Shown here: positions 37,669 through 45,914 of the stretch, piece after piece | Layout of the letters: every line of letters begins with the position of its first letter | Numbering within the stretch: the stretch's first letter is position 1 | Assembly: GCF_039778605.1 (NCBI RefSeq) | Contig: NZ_CP156060.1 | Location: forward strand, 930,001-994,000 | Length of the DNA: 64,000 bases | Origin: Flavobacterium sp. WV_118_3 | GTDB taxonomy: Bacteria; Bacteroidota; Bacteroidia; Flavobacteriales; Flavobacteriaceae | Direction of reading: 5' to 3' | Translations under genes and position numbers: made by a program | The notes under the pieces: model-generated | Told to the model about the DNA's origin: nothing | Database searches by the model: none | What the model saw: only the letters and a program-made list of their open reading frames with translations

Positions 37669-37869
37669 GTTTTTGGAGAGGTCGACAAGGATATACCTGT
37701 GCCCGATTCAATCTACCGCAACTACAGAATTGTCCTGTTCAAAAACTATTAATTGCAATTAAAATAAGTGAATTTTGATTCCGAAATAAAGAAGTAGAGA
37801 TAAGCACCTGTAAAGGGAGTTGTATTCTGTATGATAAAAGAATAAATAGGACCAATTAAAATTGACGGC

Positions 37870-40800
37870 ATGAAAGAAACACCTCTTGATAAAGAAAATA
37901 ATCCACAGCAGACCGAACAAAAGAAAAAACAGACGGAGTCGATACCATTGCGTACACCCGAACCCGGAAAAAACAATTTCCCATCACAAAATTCAGGAGC
38001 CCCGGGAACGACACACGAAAGTGGGAGTAAAGGATCGGCAAATAATCCGGTACCAGCTACCCATGGAACGAATTCTGCGTATTCGGAAGGTTCCACGAAA
38101 ATGCATACCAAACTTCAGGAAAGTTTGCAGCAAACCGGAAATTTAAACCATCCGGATACGAAAAAAAAGGAGATGGCGTATAAAGAAACGCTTGATATTG
38201 ATCAGATAAGAAAGTATGATGAGATAAAATCGGCCGAAGGGAACGCGAAATCGACAACAGGGCAAACGCCTCAAAATAACACGCAGCAGCAAACGCCTCA
38301 ATTTATCCCCCAAGCTACCACTAACAGCGGAAAATTCCGATTACCGGCTGTATATAAAAACCAAGGTAAATATACCGTAGACTTTCATGAAAATCAAACC
38401 GATTATGATGGCTCTCTGATCACTAGTAAAGAGCAATTTAATGCCTTTATGACACGGGTTCTCAATGAGTCTGATGTAGTATTGCCCGAAGACAAGCCTA
38501 ATTATGCAACGCTTACAGGAGTTTTCGATGAAAGTATGGTAAAATTACTGAAAGAAGGTAAAACCATTAATTACACACCGAAATCCAATAAAAGTGAGTT
38601 AGAGAAAGAAACAAAGAGTGAAAAAAGCGGTACGGGACAAGGAGCCGGAACAGGTCATGAAAATGGTGCGGGTACGGCACAACCTAAAAAAACAGCAGCG
38701 GAATTACAGGAAGAATATGATGCTTTCCCGGAAGCGGTAAAAAATCTTATCCGAACATCGGAAGAAGGAGGTTGGGTAACTGCGGAGGAAAAACTAGCCG
38801 TTGCACAATATATATTCGACAACCTTACGGTTCTGGAAATGCTGGATTATGCCAGTAAAACCAGTAAAAGTACGATGAGCCTTTTTGATTTTAAGGCCTC
38901 GATACAAAATTATAAGGAAAGTAAGGCGAAACGGGAATCCAATCAAAAAGAAAGAGCCGAACTCGAGAAAAAACTCGGTACTGCCAGTTTTAAAGAGTTG
39001 TATACACTCTACAAAGACTATGCGAATTGGGCAGGTTTAGCCAGAATGAATATCCGTGATCGAGTTTCGTATCAAATAATGATGGATAAGGCAGAGGAAC
39101 TTCGAAAAGCTTTGGAAAATGCTGGCTATAAAGGTGGTATTAAAGGTTTTGAAGATCTGATTCGCGAATATGAAACGGCTTTCGAACAGGAGGCACTTTA
39201 TACCGCGATTGACCAGCTGCAAAAGTACAAGCACATCTTGTTTGAAGAAAAAAACAAACTCGAAAATCCGGCTTATCTACAGCAATTGCTCAATCAGCTC
39301 AAAGGTACCGGCGCTAAGGAAATGTATAGCGCGGGTAATTCGCAAATTGCTGGTGCTTCAAAGGTACATAAATACGCGGATGGTTTTGAAATACAAGTCG
39401 ATTATGACGAACGCGACAAAGGACAACAAAAAGTAAACAAAGCCGACTCCCTGGTGGGGACTATCTCGAACGATCTGGTAAAAGAAAAACAGTTTGATAA
39501 ACCGGCTTTTGCCCAAGTTTCGAATGCCGCCGAGCTCAAAGCGTTTATGAAAAACTATATTCAGGAGAAGGAAGCGAGTATTGACAATATACAGGAAAAA
39601 ATAATCAATAATCCAGAGGCCATTTATGGAATGGATTTGCTGTATAACAGTTGTAAACAAGCGCAGGGTATTGCTCCGGGATCTACACTGGATGCGATTC
39701 TGACGGATAAAAAAGGTCGGATCGAAAATTTTGAATTTATAAAAAATCTGGCCATTGCCTTTGGTGCGATCGTGCTTACCATTGCTTCTGCAGGAACCGG
39801 CACACTGGCATTGGTGGCTTTAGGAGCCAGCTTTGCGCTGAGTGCTTATACCGTGTATGAAACCATAGAAACCTATAAAACCGAAAAAGACGGTTATAAT
39901 GCAGGTGTGTTGAGCGATGATCCAAGCTTAGTATGGGTGGTTATAGCGATAGCGGGTGCGGTGGTGGATGCTGCGGCTCTTAGAAGTGCTTTTAAAGCGG
40001 CCGAACCTATTGCTGAGGCAGCCAGTGAGTTTAATAGGTTGAAAGATATTACAAAGCTGGAAAAACGACTTGAAGCTATTACAGAGTTGAAAAAAGAAGT
40101 ACGTGCCAATATTGTAAAACAAGCTAAGGTAGAAGCGCAATATGAGCGTGTAATGCAAGGTATAACACAAGCCAAAAAGCTTACGAATGCCACAATACCT
40201 TTCCTTTTGCAAACCGGAGAGCTTTTGACGCACCTTGTGTTTGCCGTTAGAAAAGGAATACTTACATTTGAAGGAATCCTGTTGGAATTAAAAGCGGCTC
40301 GTCTGATCGAAGATTTAGGGACGTTGAGTAAAGCGGATATTACGACTCTGGAAAAAACCTTTGCCAAAGCCAAAACGCTAGCCAAAGACGATAAGCTGGC
40401 GATAGAACTGGAACAGGCATTAGCCGAACAGGATTTTACGAAATTAAAAACCTTATTGGATGAAGTTGAAAAAATAGGAAAATGGCAAACTAAGTTTGAT
40501 GAAAAATTCATCGAGTATTTGGGGCAATATTCTAATGATATAACAAATCCTAAAGGTAGAGATAAAGTTTGGCGGGTTATTAGAGATGATCAAAGTGCTT
40601 ATACTGAAATTGTAGCCAAAAGTGAAACCGGCCTTACAAAATCTGGTTCTCCTTTTACTATAGAAGGTCACGTGGCTACCGGAACTAGAACAGAAACACC
40701 TTTTATATCATCTTTTAGTGATGAAAAACTAGCAATTGAGAGAGGTTTAAAAGATGGGAAAAAGGTAGTGGAAATTGATTTGACAAAAGTACAAGGACAG

Positions 40801-40938
40801 TTTTTTGACTTATCCGATGAAACAGTCAGAAATTTATTGATTAAAAACCCTAGAACAAGGCGATTTGCGCAGGCATCATCAGAGTTTTTAATAGTTACCG
40901 ATAAAATACCCGTAAATGCAATAAAAGCAATTAAATAA
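37870..40938 (+). CDS. Large polymorphic-toxin-like protein with ADP-ribosyltransferase-like C-terminal tip
   Basis: 1022 residues, no signal peptide. Residues 1-160 are disordered and rich in Pro, Gln, Ser, Thr and Lys. Residues about 270-600 are helical and charged. Around 620-720 two hydrophobic segments (AIAFGAIVLTIASAGTGTLA; LVWVVIAIAGAVVDAAALRS) flank a Tyr/Thr/Glu-rich stretch, an arrangement I know from effectors of extracellular contractile injection systems and related toxins. A helical linker follows. The last 130 residues form a compact domain: VWRVIRDD (R902, R905), FISSFSDEK (S947, S948), SSEFLIVTDKIP (E1005), matching the R-S-E order of ADP-ribosyltransferase toxins. A putative immunity gene starts one base after the stop. 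Toxin identity is strongly suggested; the enzymatic call is tentative. Confidence 0.72.
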   Translation: MKETPLDKENNPQQTEQKKKQTESIPLRTPEPGKNNFPSQNSGAPGTTHESGSKGSANNPVPATHGTNSAYSEGSTKMHTKLQESLQQTGNLNHPDTKKKEMAYKETLDIDQIRKYDEIKSAEGNAKSTTGQTPQNNTQQQTPQFIPQATTNSGKFRLPAVYKNQGKYTVDFHENQTDYDGSLITSKEQFNAFMTRVLNESDVVLPEDKPNYATLTGVFDESMVKLLKEGKTINYTPKSNKSELEKETKSEKSGTGQGAGTGHENGAGTAQPKKTAAELQEEYDAFPEAVKNLIRTSEEGGWVTAEEKLAVAQYIFDNLTVLEMLDYASKTSKSTMSLFDFKASIQNYKESKAKRESNQKERAELEKKLGTASFKELYTLYKDYANWAGLARMNIRDRVSYQIMMDKAEELRKALENAGYKGGIKGFEDLIREYETAFEQEALYTAIDQLQKYKHILFEEKNKLENPAYLQQLLNQLKGTGAKEMYSAGNSQIAGASKVHKYADGFEIQVDYDERDKGQQKVNKADSLVGTISNDLVKEKQFDKPAFAQVSNAAELKAFMKNYIQEKEASIDNIQEKIINNPEAIYGMDLLYNSCKQAQGIAPGSTLDAILTDKKGRIENFEFIKNLAIAFGAIVLTIASAGTGTLALVALGASFALSAYTVYETIETYKTEKDGYNAGVLSDDPSLVWVVIAIAGAVVDAAALRSAFKAAEPIAEAASEFNRLKDITKLEKRLEAITELKKEVRANIVKQAKVEAQYERVMQGITQAKKLTNATIPFLLQTGELLTHLVFAVRKGILTFEGILLELKAARLIEDLGTLSKADITTLEKTFAKAKTLAKDDKLAIELEQALAEQDFTKLKTLLDEVEKIGKWQTKFDEKFIEYLGQYSNDITNPKGRDKVWRVIRDDQSAYTEIVAKSETGLTKSGSPFTIEGHVATGTRTETPFISSFSDEKLAIERGLKDGKKVVEIDLTKVQGQFFDLSDETVRNLLIKNPRTRRFAQASSEFLIVTDKIPVNAIKAIK

Positions 40939-40939
40939 T

Positions 40940-41302
40940 ATGGATACTATAGCTAAATTAGAACAAAACTTAAATCATCTGCTTTATGATGAAAAAGAAG
41001 GATTCTTGATCAAGTTTCATTTTAATCAAGGACTTGATTACAATAAACTGGATGAATTATATACTTATCTGGAAGCATTCAAAGCAACCTATAAATCGGA
41101 AAGTTTCGTCCCGAAAAATATTATGTTTATCTTAATAGGGATATTACCCGCTTTATATATGGATATTTCGTTATATTCAAATGATTCGGAAATAGAGCAG
41201 GAATATTTAGACGCAATTTATAAACTGGATACAGCTTTACAGATGTGTTTAAATCCCGATGAAAACGATCCCTATATAAATACACCTTTAAGAGATTTAT
41301 AG
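40940..41302 (+). CDS. Putative immunity protein
   Basis: 120 residues, acidic, mostly helical (MDTIAKLEQNLNHLLYDEKE ... FVPKNIMFILIGILPALY), without signal peptide or known motif. It begins one base after the toxin stop codon and shares its low G+C content (19 of 60 bases in 41041-41100). A small acidic cytoplasmic protein directly after a toxin tip is the usual mark of a cognate immunity protein. The function is inferred from position only. Confidence 0.65.
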   Translation: MDTIAKLEQNLNHLLYDEKEGFLIKFHFNQGLDYNKLDELYTYLEAFKATYKSESFVPKNIMFILIGILPALYMDISLYSNDSEIEQEYLDAIYKLDTALQMCLNPDENDPYINTPLRDL

Positions 41303-41331
41303 AAAATAATAAGGGCTTTACTTTACAAACG

Positions 41332-41373
41332 AAAAACACCTGACCCATTATTTTAAAACGGTCAGGTGTTTTT
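41332..41373. terminator. Bidirectional terminator after the toxin-immunity pair
   Basis: AAAAACACCTGACC (41332-41345) pairs perfectly with GGTCAGGTGTTTTT (41360-41373). It serves the + strand immunity gene and the leftward dehydrogenase gene ending at 41390. It is nearly the same as the hairpin at 37631-37668. Confidence 0.9.
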
Positions 41374-41389
41374 GTATATAAAAAAGGTA

Positions 41390-42592
41390 TTATTTACCGT
41401 CTACATAGTCCTGAAGATAGCTAAAACGTTCGGTTAGTTTTCCACCTTCGGTTATTTTAGCGCGTTGTAAGATACCGTCTTTGTCGTTATTATAAAAAGC
41501 CGGAATTACGTGTTGCAGGAACATTTCCCCAAAACCTTCACTGGCATCTTTGGGTAATTCGCATGGTAGGTTGTCGACTGCCATGACAACAATCGCACCC
41601 GGATGGTTCACATCCACTTCTTTATTTTCACTTGGATAATAACCATAAATTGGCTCGGCTATCGTCGAAGCGCGTAGCGTACAGGCAATTGGGCCTTCCA
41701 CATCACAGGAGATATCGGCTACGACTTTGATTTTGTTATCTGGAGCATTTAACATCTCGCGGGTTAAGATCACCGGAGCACCATTTCCGTAAAAGTGACC
41801 TGCCATAAAAATGTCCGATACTTTTGTAAAACGCTCAAAATCGGATACATAGTCCTGCGGATTGTGGTAAAAATCCTGATTGTCCAGTTTTTGTCCGTCT
41901 TTACGTTTGTTATAATCCAACACATCGATTTGTGTATACACCGGGGTGGCAAAATTTTTGGTCAGATAATCTTCAATCGAAACCTGTTTGATTTTCATCG
42001 CGTCCAGGATTTCTTTAGCACCCATACCCACTTTTCCATGTCCTGTTAAAACGATTTTAATAGGGGGTAAAAGTGGTCGTCTCAGGCGTTCTACCAAAGC
42101 AGCCTTGTCGGCCAAGGTCTCGGCTTTTGGAAGGTTAAAAAGATCAAATTTAATTCCGAAAGCTCTAAAACCGTTGTAAGCGCCAACAATTCCGGCATAA
42201 CGACCAAAACCGATTAGTCGGTGGTTGGTTTCGTTTACAATCGTTTCGTGATCAATTAATTTGATATTTTTCTCCAGACAAGCCACCAGCAGTTTTCGGT
42301 TATACGGTTGCTTTTTGATGGTATGCGAAAAGAAAAAATATTTTTTATCCGGGATCAGGGCATCAACCGGTACTTCTTTTACACCTAATAACACGTCGCA
42401 ATCGCTCATGTCTTCGGTTACTTCAAAACCAAGGGCTTTGTATTCTTCGTCTTTAAAAATCCGGATATCGGATGCTTCAACTTTAATTTCCGTCTGCGGG
42501 TAGTGTTCCTTTAATGTAACGAGTTCTGTTGGCGAAAAAACCACGCGTCTGTCCGGCGGATTTTTTCGCTCTTTAATAATTCCAATTTTCAT
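41390..42592 (-). CDS. Saccharopine/alanine dehydrogenase-like NAD(P) oxidoreductase
   Basis: 400 residues from ATG 42592. The N terminus (MKIGIIKERKNPPDRRVVFS) and the stretch FFFSHTIKKQPYNRKLL follow the alanine dehydrogenase/transhydrogenase-like family, closest in pattern to the lysine-forming saccharopine dehydrogenases. The nucleotide-binding strand is IKIVLTGHGKVGMGA. Other family segments are KVVADISCDVEGPIACTLRA and HPGAIVVMAVDNLPCELP. The enzyme is cytoplasmic. Whether it oxidises saccharopine, alanine or another amino-acid derivative cannot be decided here. It is a single gene. Confidence 0.75.
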   Translation of the reverse strand: MKIGIIKERKNPPDRRVVFSPTELVTLKEHYPQTEIKVEASDIRIFKDEEYKALGFEVTEDMSDCDVLLGVKEVPVDALIPDKKYFFFSHTIKKQPYNRKLLVACLEKNIKLIDHETIVNETNHRLIGFGRYAGIVGAYNGFRAFGIKFDLFNLPKAETLADKAALVERLRRPLLPPIKIVLTGHGKVGMGAKEILDAMKIKQVSIEDYLTKNFATPVYTQIDVLDYNKRKDGQKLDNQDFYHNPQDYVSDFERFTKVSDIFMAGHFYGNGAPVILTREMLNAPDNKIKVVADISCDVEGPIACTLRASTIAEPIYGYYPSENKEVDVNHPGAIVVMAVDNLPCELPKDASEGFGEMFLQHVIPAFYNNDKDGILQRAKITEGGKLTERFSYLQDYVDGK

Positions 42593-42753
42593 TTTACAGT
42601 AAGTAGCTTTGAGAAATTAGCATCAAAACAGTAAGAAAACTGTTATTAATGTAACTCTCGATGGGTTGTTTAGTTTGTTTTTAATAAATAGTTCCCAAAT
42701 GTAACATTTAAAGAATAGTGGTGCAATTATTTTTAATTGAAAATTTAATCATT

Positions 42754-42761
42754 TATATTTG
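42754..42761 (+). promoter_or_regulatory. -7 box of the tmRNA promoter
   Basis: TATATTTG is a perfect TAnnTTTG element about 40 bp before the mature tmRNA 5' end. That leaves a short precursor leader for RNase P to remove. A TTG at 42737-42739 is closer than the normal -33 spacing. Confidence 0.55.
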
Positions 42762-42800
42762 CGGTCTGGTTTTTGCTAGCTATAGTAAAGACAACTGTTC

Positions 42801-43194
42801 GGGGACGACTGGTTTTGACAGCGAGTGGAATTGGACAGTAAGCACGTCGAGCGCTGGAACACAGCTCGTAAATATCATGTTTCAAACTTATAAACGGCGA
42901 AAATAATTACGCTTTAGCTGCTTAATCCGAATTATAGTACGATTTGCCTAGTTCCGACAAGGTCGGAAAGCTGGATTCTCCTCAAAAGCCTTGGTTTATG
43001 GCGTTTGGAATAGGGGAACCGTAAAAGTAAACCTAGGAACGGTAATGCTTTAAATCCGTTCTGACACTGATAAAGCTAAGCAAAAAGTGGCGGTTTCCGG
43101 CCTTGCTTTTTGTCGAAAATTTAATCGGAAACTAAGCGTGTAGAAAGCTCTTCGATTGCTTGTTTGGACGAGAGTTCGATTCTCTCCGTCTCCA
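42801..43194 (+). ncRNA. ssrA: Transfer-messenger RNA (tmRNA)
   Basis: The 5' end GGGGACGACTGGTTTTGACA and the 3' end with a T-arm (GAGAGTTCGATTCTCTC) and CGTCTCC form the tRNA-like domain; GGGGACG pairs with CGTCTCC (43187-43193, one G-T pair). The tag frame is at 42896-42925: GGC GAA AAT AAT TAC GCT TTA GCT GCT TAA, giving GENNYALAA. The discriminator A is 43194 and the next bases are CAT, so the CCA end is not encoded. tmRNA rescues stalled ribosomes with SmpB and marks the peptides for degradation. Length is about 394 nt, normal for a one-piece tmRNA. Confidence 0.96.
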
Positions 43195-43201
43195 CATTAA
43201 C

Positions 43202-43242
43202 AAAGCGCAATTCCTATATTCATTAGGGATTGCGCTTTTTTT
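43202..43242 (+). terminator. tmRNA terminator
   Basis: AAAGCGCAAT (43202-43211) pairs with ATTGCGCTTT (43229-43238), the stem extends inward by four more pairs, and a T-run follows. The stretch 43243-43525 shows no gene. Confidence 0.9.
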
Positions 43243-43525
43243 GAATAATAATCTAGTCAATATCTAGTCGACATTTTTTTCAAAACCCCCAAAGGAAGTA
43301 CTGACTTCGGTAAATAGATAAGGATGCATAAAACGGCTATCAGGCAAAATAGATGTATCAATAGCCCATATTTAAACGCCTTATAAAAATGGCAACAGCT
43401 AAAACATTTAAAAATGAAAAGCCTTTACATATGTATACGTTTTCAAAAATTATAGCGGTTAATTTTACGTACTAATTAAAAAAGCGATTACTCAAATTTT
43501 TCAAATCAATCAACTTTTTGCAATC

Positions 43526-43639
43526 ATGATTAATGCTACAAACAAAATACATAAAAGCAGCTATATCTTAATTTTATCCATCCTCATTTTAGTATTTTCA
43601 GGCTGTTCACAAACTGAAAATAGTAAAACGAACTCTTAA
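43526..43639 (+). CDS. 37-residue lipoprotein leader ahead of RidA
   Basis: ATG 43526 to TAA 43637-43639. The product is a lipoprotein signal peptide (hydrophobic run YILILSILILVFSGC, lipobox FSGC) followed by only 13 more residues. Its frame is the same as that of the RidA gene starting 6 bp later: after the TAA come AAA AAC ATG. One stop codon is all that separates it from RidA, so it reads as the leader of an exported RidA lipoprotein cut off by a nonsense change. Alternatively it is a tiny lipoprotein in its own right. Confidence 0.55.
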   Translation: MINATNKIHKSSYILILSILILVFSGCSQTENSKTNS

Positions 43640-43645
43640 AAAAAC

Positions 43646-44056
43646 ATGGAACACATCATTCATAAAAACCCAAAAACACTTTTCGATCCTACGCCTTTTG
43701 CTTTTTCACACGCTACAAGTGCCTCAGGTAACGGAAAATATGTATTTATCTCCGGGCAAAGCGGCGGAGAGGATTTAAAACATACGCTTTCTAAGGATTT
43801 TAGAACACAGGTTAAATTTGCTTTGCAAAATTTAGAAACCGTGCTTCAAGAATATGATCTAAAAGCAGATGACGTCCTTAAAATCACGATACTTATTGTC
43901 GATCACGATCAGGAGAAACTGAAGATATGGACAGAGGAAATGCATAAAGTGTGGACGAATCATGAATTTCCCGCAAGTACCTTAATTCCGGTTCCGCGCC
44001 TGGCGCTGGATGGTATGCTCATAGAAGTGGATGCTGTTGCTTTTATGCCATTATAA
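43646..44056 (+). CDS. RidA/YjgF family protein
   Basis: 136 residues. Family marks are YVFISGQSGG in the first strands, FRTQVKFALQNLETVLQEY in the helix, DDVLKITILIVD, and PASTLIPVPRLALDGMLIEV with the Arg (of PVPR) that binds the substrate carboxylate in active RidA, then a closing DAVAF. RidA proteins hydrolyse reactive enamines/imines from amino-acid metabolism; this one is nearer the YjgF-like outgroup than canonical RidA. In its present form it is cytoplasmic, but an in-frame lipoprotein leader precedes it. Confidence 0.85.
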   Translation: MEHIIHKNPKTLFDPTPFAFSHATSASGNGKYVFISGQSGGEDLKHTLSKDFRTQVKFALQNLETVLQEYDLKADDVLKITILIVDHDQEKLKIWTEEMHKVWTNHEFPASTLIPVPRLALDGMLIEVDAVAFMPL

Positions 44057-44107
44057 GCGTTGCAGAAAGTAGGAAAGTCATTTGTATGACGCTGTTTTCG
44101 GTTTTGA

Positions 44108-44144
44108 AAAAAAGCCTGTAATTTAATTGATTACAGGCTTTTTT
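44108..44144 (+). terminator. Intrinsic terminator of the RidA gene
   Basis: AAAAAAGCCTGTAA (44108-44121) pairs with TTACAGGCTTTTTT (44131-44144); one more A-T pair closes the loop. Confidence 0.9.
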
Positions 44145-44245
44145 ATTGTATTATGAGAAAAGACTTATAATATGTACTATAAAAAACTTTTTAATAAAGA
44201 CTTAAGGGCCTATTTAAAATCATTTCGATAGATTTTTACTAAATT

Positions 44246-45805
44246 GTGAGCAAAACCCAAAATTATTATTATTTATTAGAGGTACATTCTGAGGAATCGG
44301 ATTGGATTAGTGTGACGAAAACTAAAAGTGTACGAATGAGGAATGGAAAAGATACAATAATGTATAGCGCAATGCCAATCGCACCCGATGGATTAACGGA
44401 ATTGTCGGAAGTGCTGGGTCTGGCAGCGGAACTGATGGTGTGTGATATAGCACAGCTTAACTTTATTGATGATCTTTTGAAAGGATTGGATTTGAAATGG
44501 GGAAAAACAATACCATTAGACAAATTGAATACCTTCTTTAGCAATCTTATACTAAAGAGCAATGAAATGATCATTATACCGAATACCTTAAAGCACTTTA
44601 ATTCTATTGATATTCTTCCGGCGCTTTCGAGCGTTAAACTGAGGTTTTTTGTAGGGATACCGGTTTTTTTGGGTGACGGAAGGCCAATTGGCAGCCTTTG
44701 TTTATTCGCCAAAAAAACAAAGACCGTTACCGAATCGGAAAAGAAAATACTACATATGTTTTCCCGACAGATTGGACTTATCATCGAAAATGAAATAAGC
44801 CGAAGGAAACTCGTAGATGAAATAGAAGAAAAAGAGGCGCGTACCGATTCGCTGTTAAAAATCGCCCAACTCCAATCCCATCAAATAAGACGACCATTAA
44901 CGACCTTAATGGGACTTGTTAATCTGATTAAGGATGAAATCCATCCGGTTGATCAAGAATGGATGACTATGTTCGAGACTGCAACAAAGGATTTCGACAA
45001 AACGATTCATATGATTGTAGATGGTTCTATGGCTAGTAAAGACCTTAAAGCGATTCGTTTTAATAAGATGGTGGAAGAGATCGATGATTATGCAATTCTT
45101 ATTCTCGATGGTGACGGATATATAGAAAATTGGAATAGAGGGGCAGAACGGATAAAAGGTTATCGATATGACGAAATTGTAGGGCAGCACTTTAGTGTAT
45201 TCTACACGGATGAAGACCGACAAAACAAACGTCCACAAAAGTTGATCATGGAAGCTGAAAAACATGGCGTAGCAAGGGATTTAGGATGGCGACTTCGAAA
45301 AGATGGAACCTTGTTTTGGGGAAGTATTGTCATTACTTCCATACATGATAATAATGGAGCGGTAATTGGATTTACGAAAGTGACCCGGGATCTTACTGAA
45401 ATCACAGAAGTGCGGGATTCATTAATCGCTTCAGAAGAATTGTATAAGATGATGGTGGAAAAAACCGGAGCATTGGCACGCATCGGTGGCTGGGAGCTCG
45501 ATGTAGTCCATAAGTTTCTGTCGTGGACATCGGTTACAAAAGAGATTCACGGTGTGGATAGGGATTATGTTCCCGAATTAACGAGTGCCATTAATTTCTA
45601 TAAAGAAGGCACGAGTAGGGATAAGATCAAAGAGGCGGTAAAATTGGCGATCGAAACGGGCAGACCATGGGATATGGAACTACAAATTGTAACCGCTCAG
45701 GGAAAGGAGATCCGGGTAAGAGCAACAGGGAAGTCCAATTATAAAGATGGAATCTGTACCAAAGTCTACGGTACTTTTCAGGACATAAATGCTTTGCGGA
45801 TATAA
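44246..45805 (+). CDS. GAF-DHp-PAS-PAS sensor protein without an ATPase domain
   Basis: 519 residues from GTG 44246. Domains in order: GAF-like (about 30-185: LRFFVGIPVFLGDGRPIGSL, then ILHMFSRQIGLIIENE); a DHp-like helix pair (about 205-265: AQLQSHQIRRPLTTLMGLVN); PAS (about 275-390: ILILDGDGYIENWNRGAERI, FWGSIVITSIHD, GFTKVTRDLTE); PAS (about 400-515: ARIGGWELDVVHKFLSWTSV). No N, G1 or G2 boxes occur, so it cannot bind ATP as a kinase does. The QSHQIRRPL motif resembles the QSHVIRNPL motif of the membrane sensor at 33.5 kb. It is cytoplasmic and monocistronic. Confidence 0.75.
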   Translation: MSKTQNYYYLLEVHSEESDWISVTKTKSVRMRNGKDTIMYSAMPIAPDGLTELSEVLGLAAELMVCDIAQLNFIDDLLKGLDLKWGKTIPLDKLNTFFSNLILKSNEMIIIPNTLKHFNSIDILPALSSVKLRFFVGIPVFLGDGRPIGSLCLFAKKTKTVTESEKKILHMFSRQIGLIIENEISRRKLVDEIEEKEARTDSLLKIAQLQSHQIRRPLTTLMGLVNLIKDEIHPVDQEWMTMFETATKDFDKTIHMIVDGSMASKDLKAIRFNKMVEEIDDYAILILDGDGYIENWNRGAERIKGYRYDEIVGQHFSVFYTDEDRQNKRPQKLIMEAEKHGVARDLGWRLRKDGTLFWGSIVITSIHDNNGAVIGFTKVTRDLTEITEVRDSLIASEELYKMMVEKTGALARIGGWELDVVHKFLSWTSVTKEIHGVDRDYVPELTSAINFYKEGTSRDKIKEAVKLAIETGRPWDMELQIVTAQGKEIRVRATGKSNYKDGICTKVYGTFQDINALRI

Positions 45806-45866
45806 TGTGAAAAATAACATATTATAAAGCTAACGATTTCCATATCAGTTTTTCTAACTTGAAAAA

Positions 45867-45910
45867 AAATCGTTGTACCACAATTTTTTTGAAAAGTGAG
45901 ACAACGATTT
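45867..45910. terminator. Long-loop hairpin between convergent genes
   Basis: AAATCGTTGT (45867-45876) pairs with ACAACGATTT (45901-45910) across 24 nt, between the sensor gene and the converging EptA-type gene. AACGATTTCCA also occurs as a direct repeat at 45833 and 45903. Confidence 0.45.
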
Positions 45911-45914
45911 CCAA

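Noticed and set aside
39894..40511. 205-codon leftward frame inside the toxin gene
   Set aside because: Shadow of the toxin body; Ser-rich with no motif, and the + strand frame continues through it with a consistent domain layout.
42718..42906. 62-codon open frame on the + strand
   Set aside because: It lies over the tmRNA promoter and gene and includes the tag codons in another frame; it is not a protein gene.
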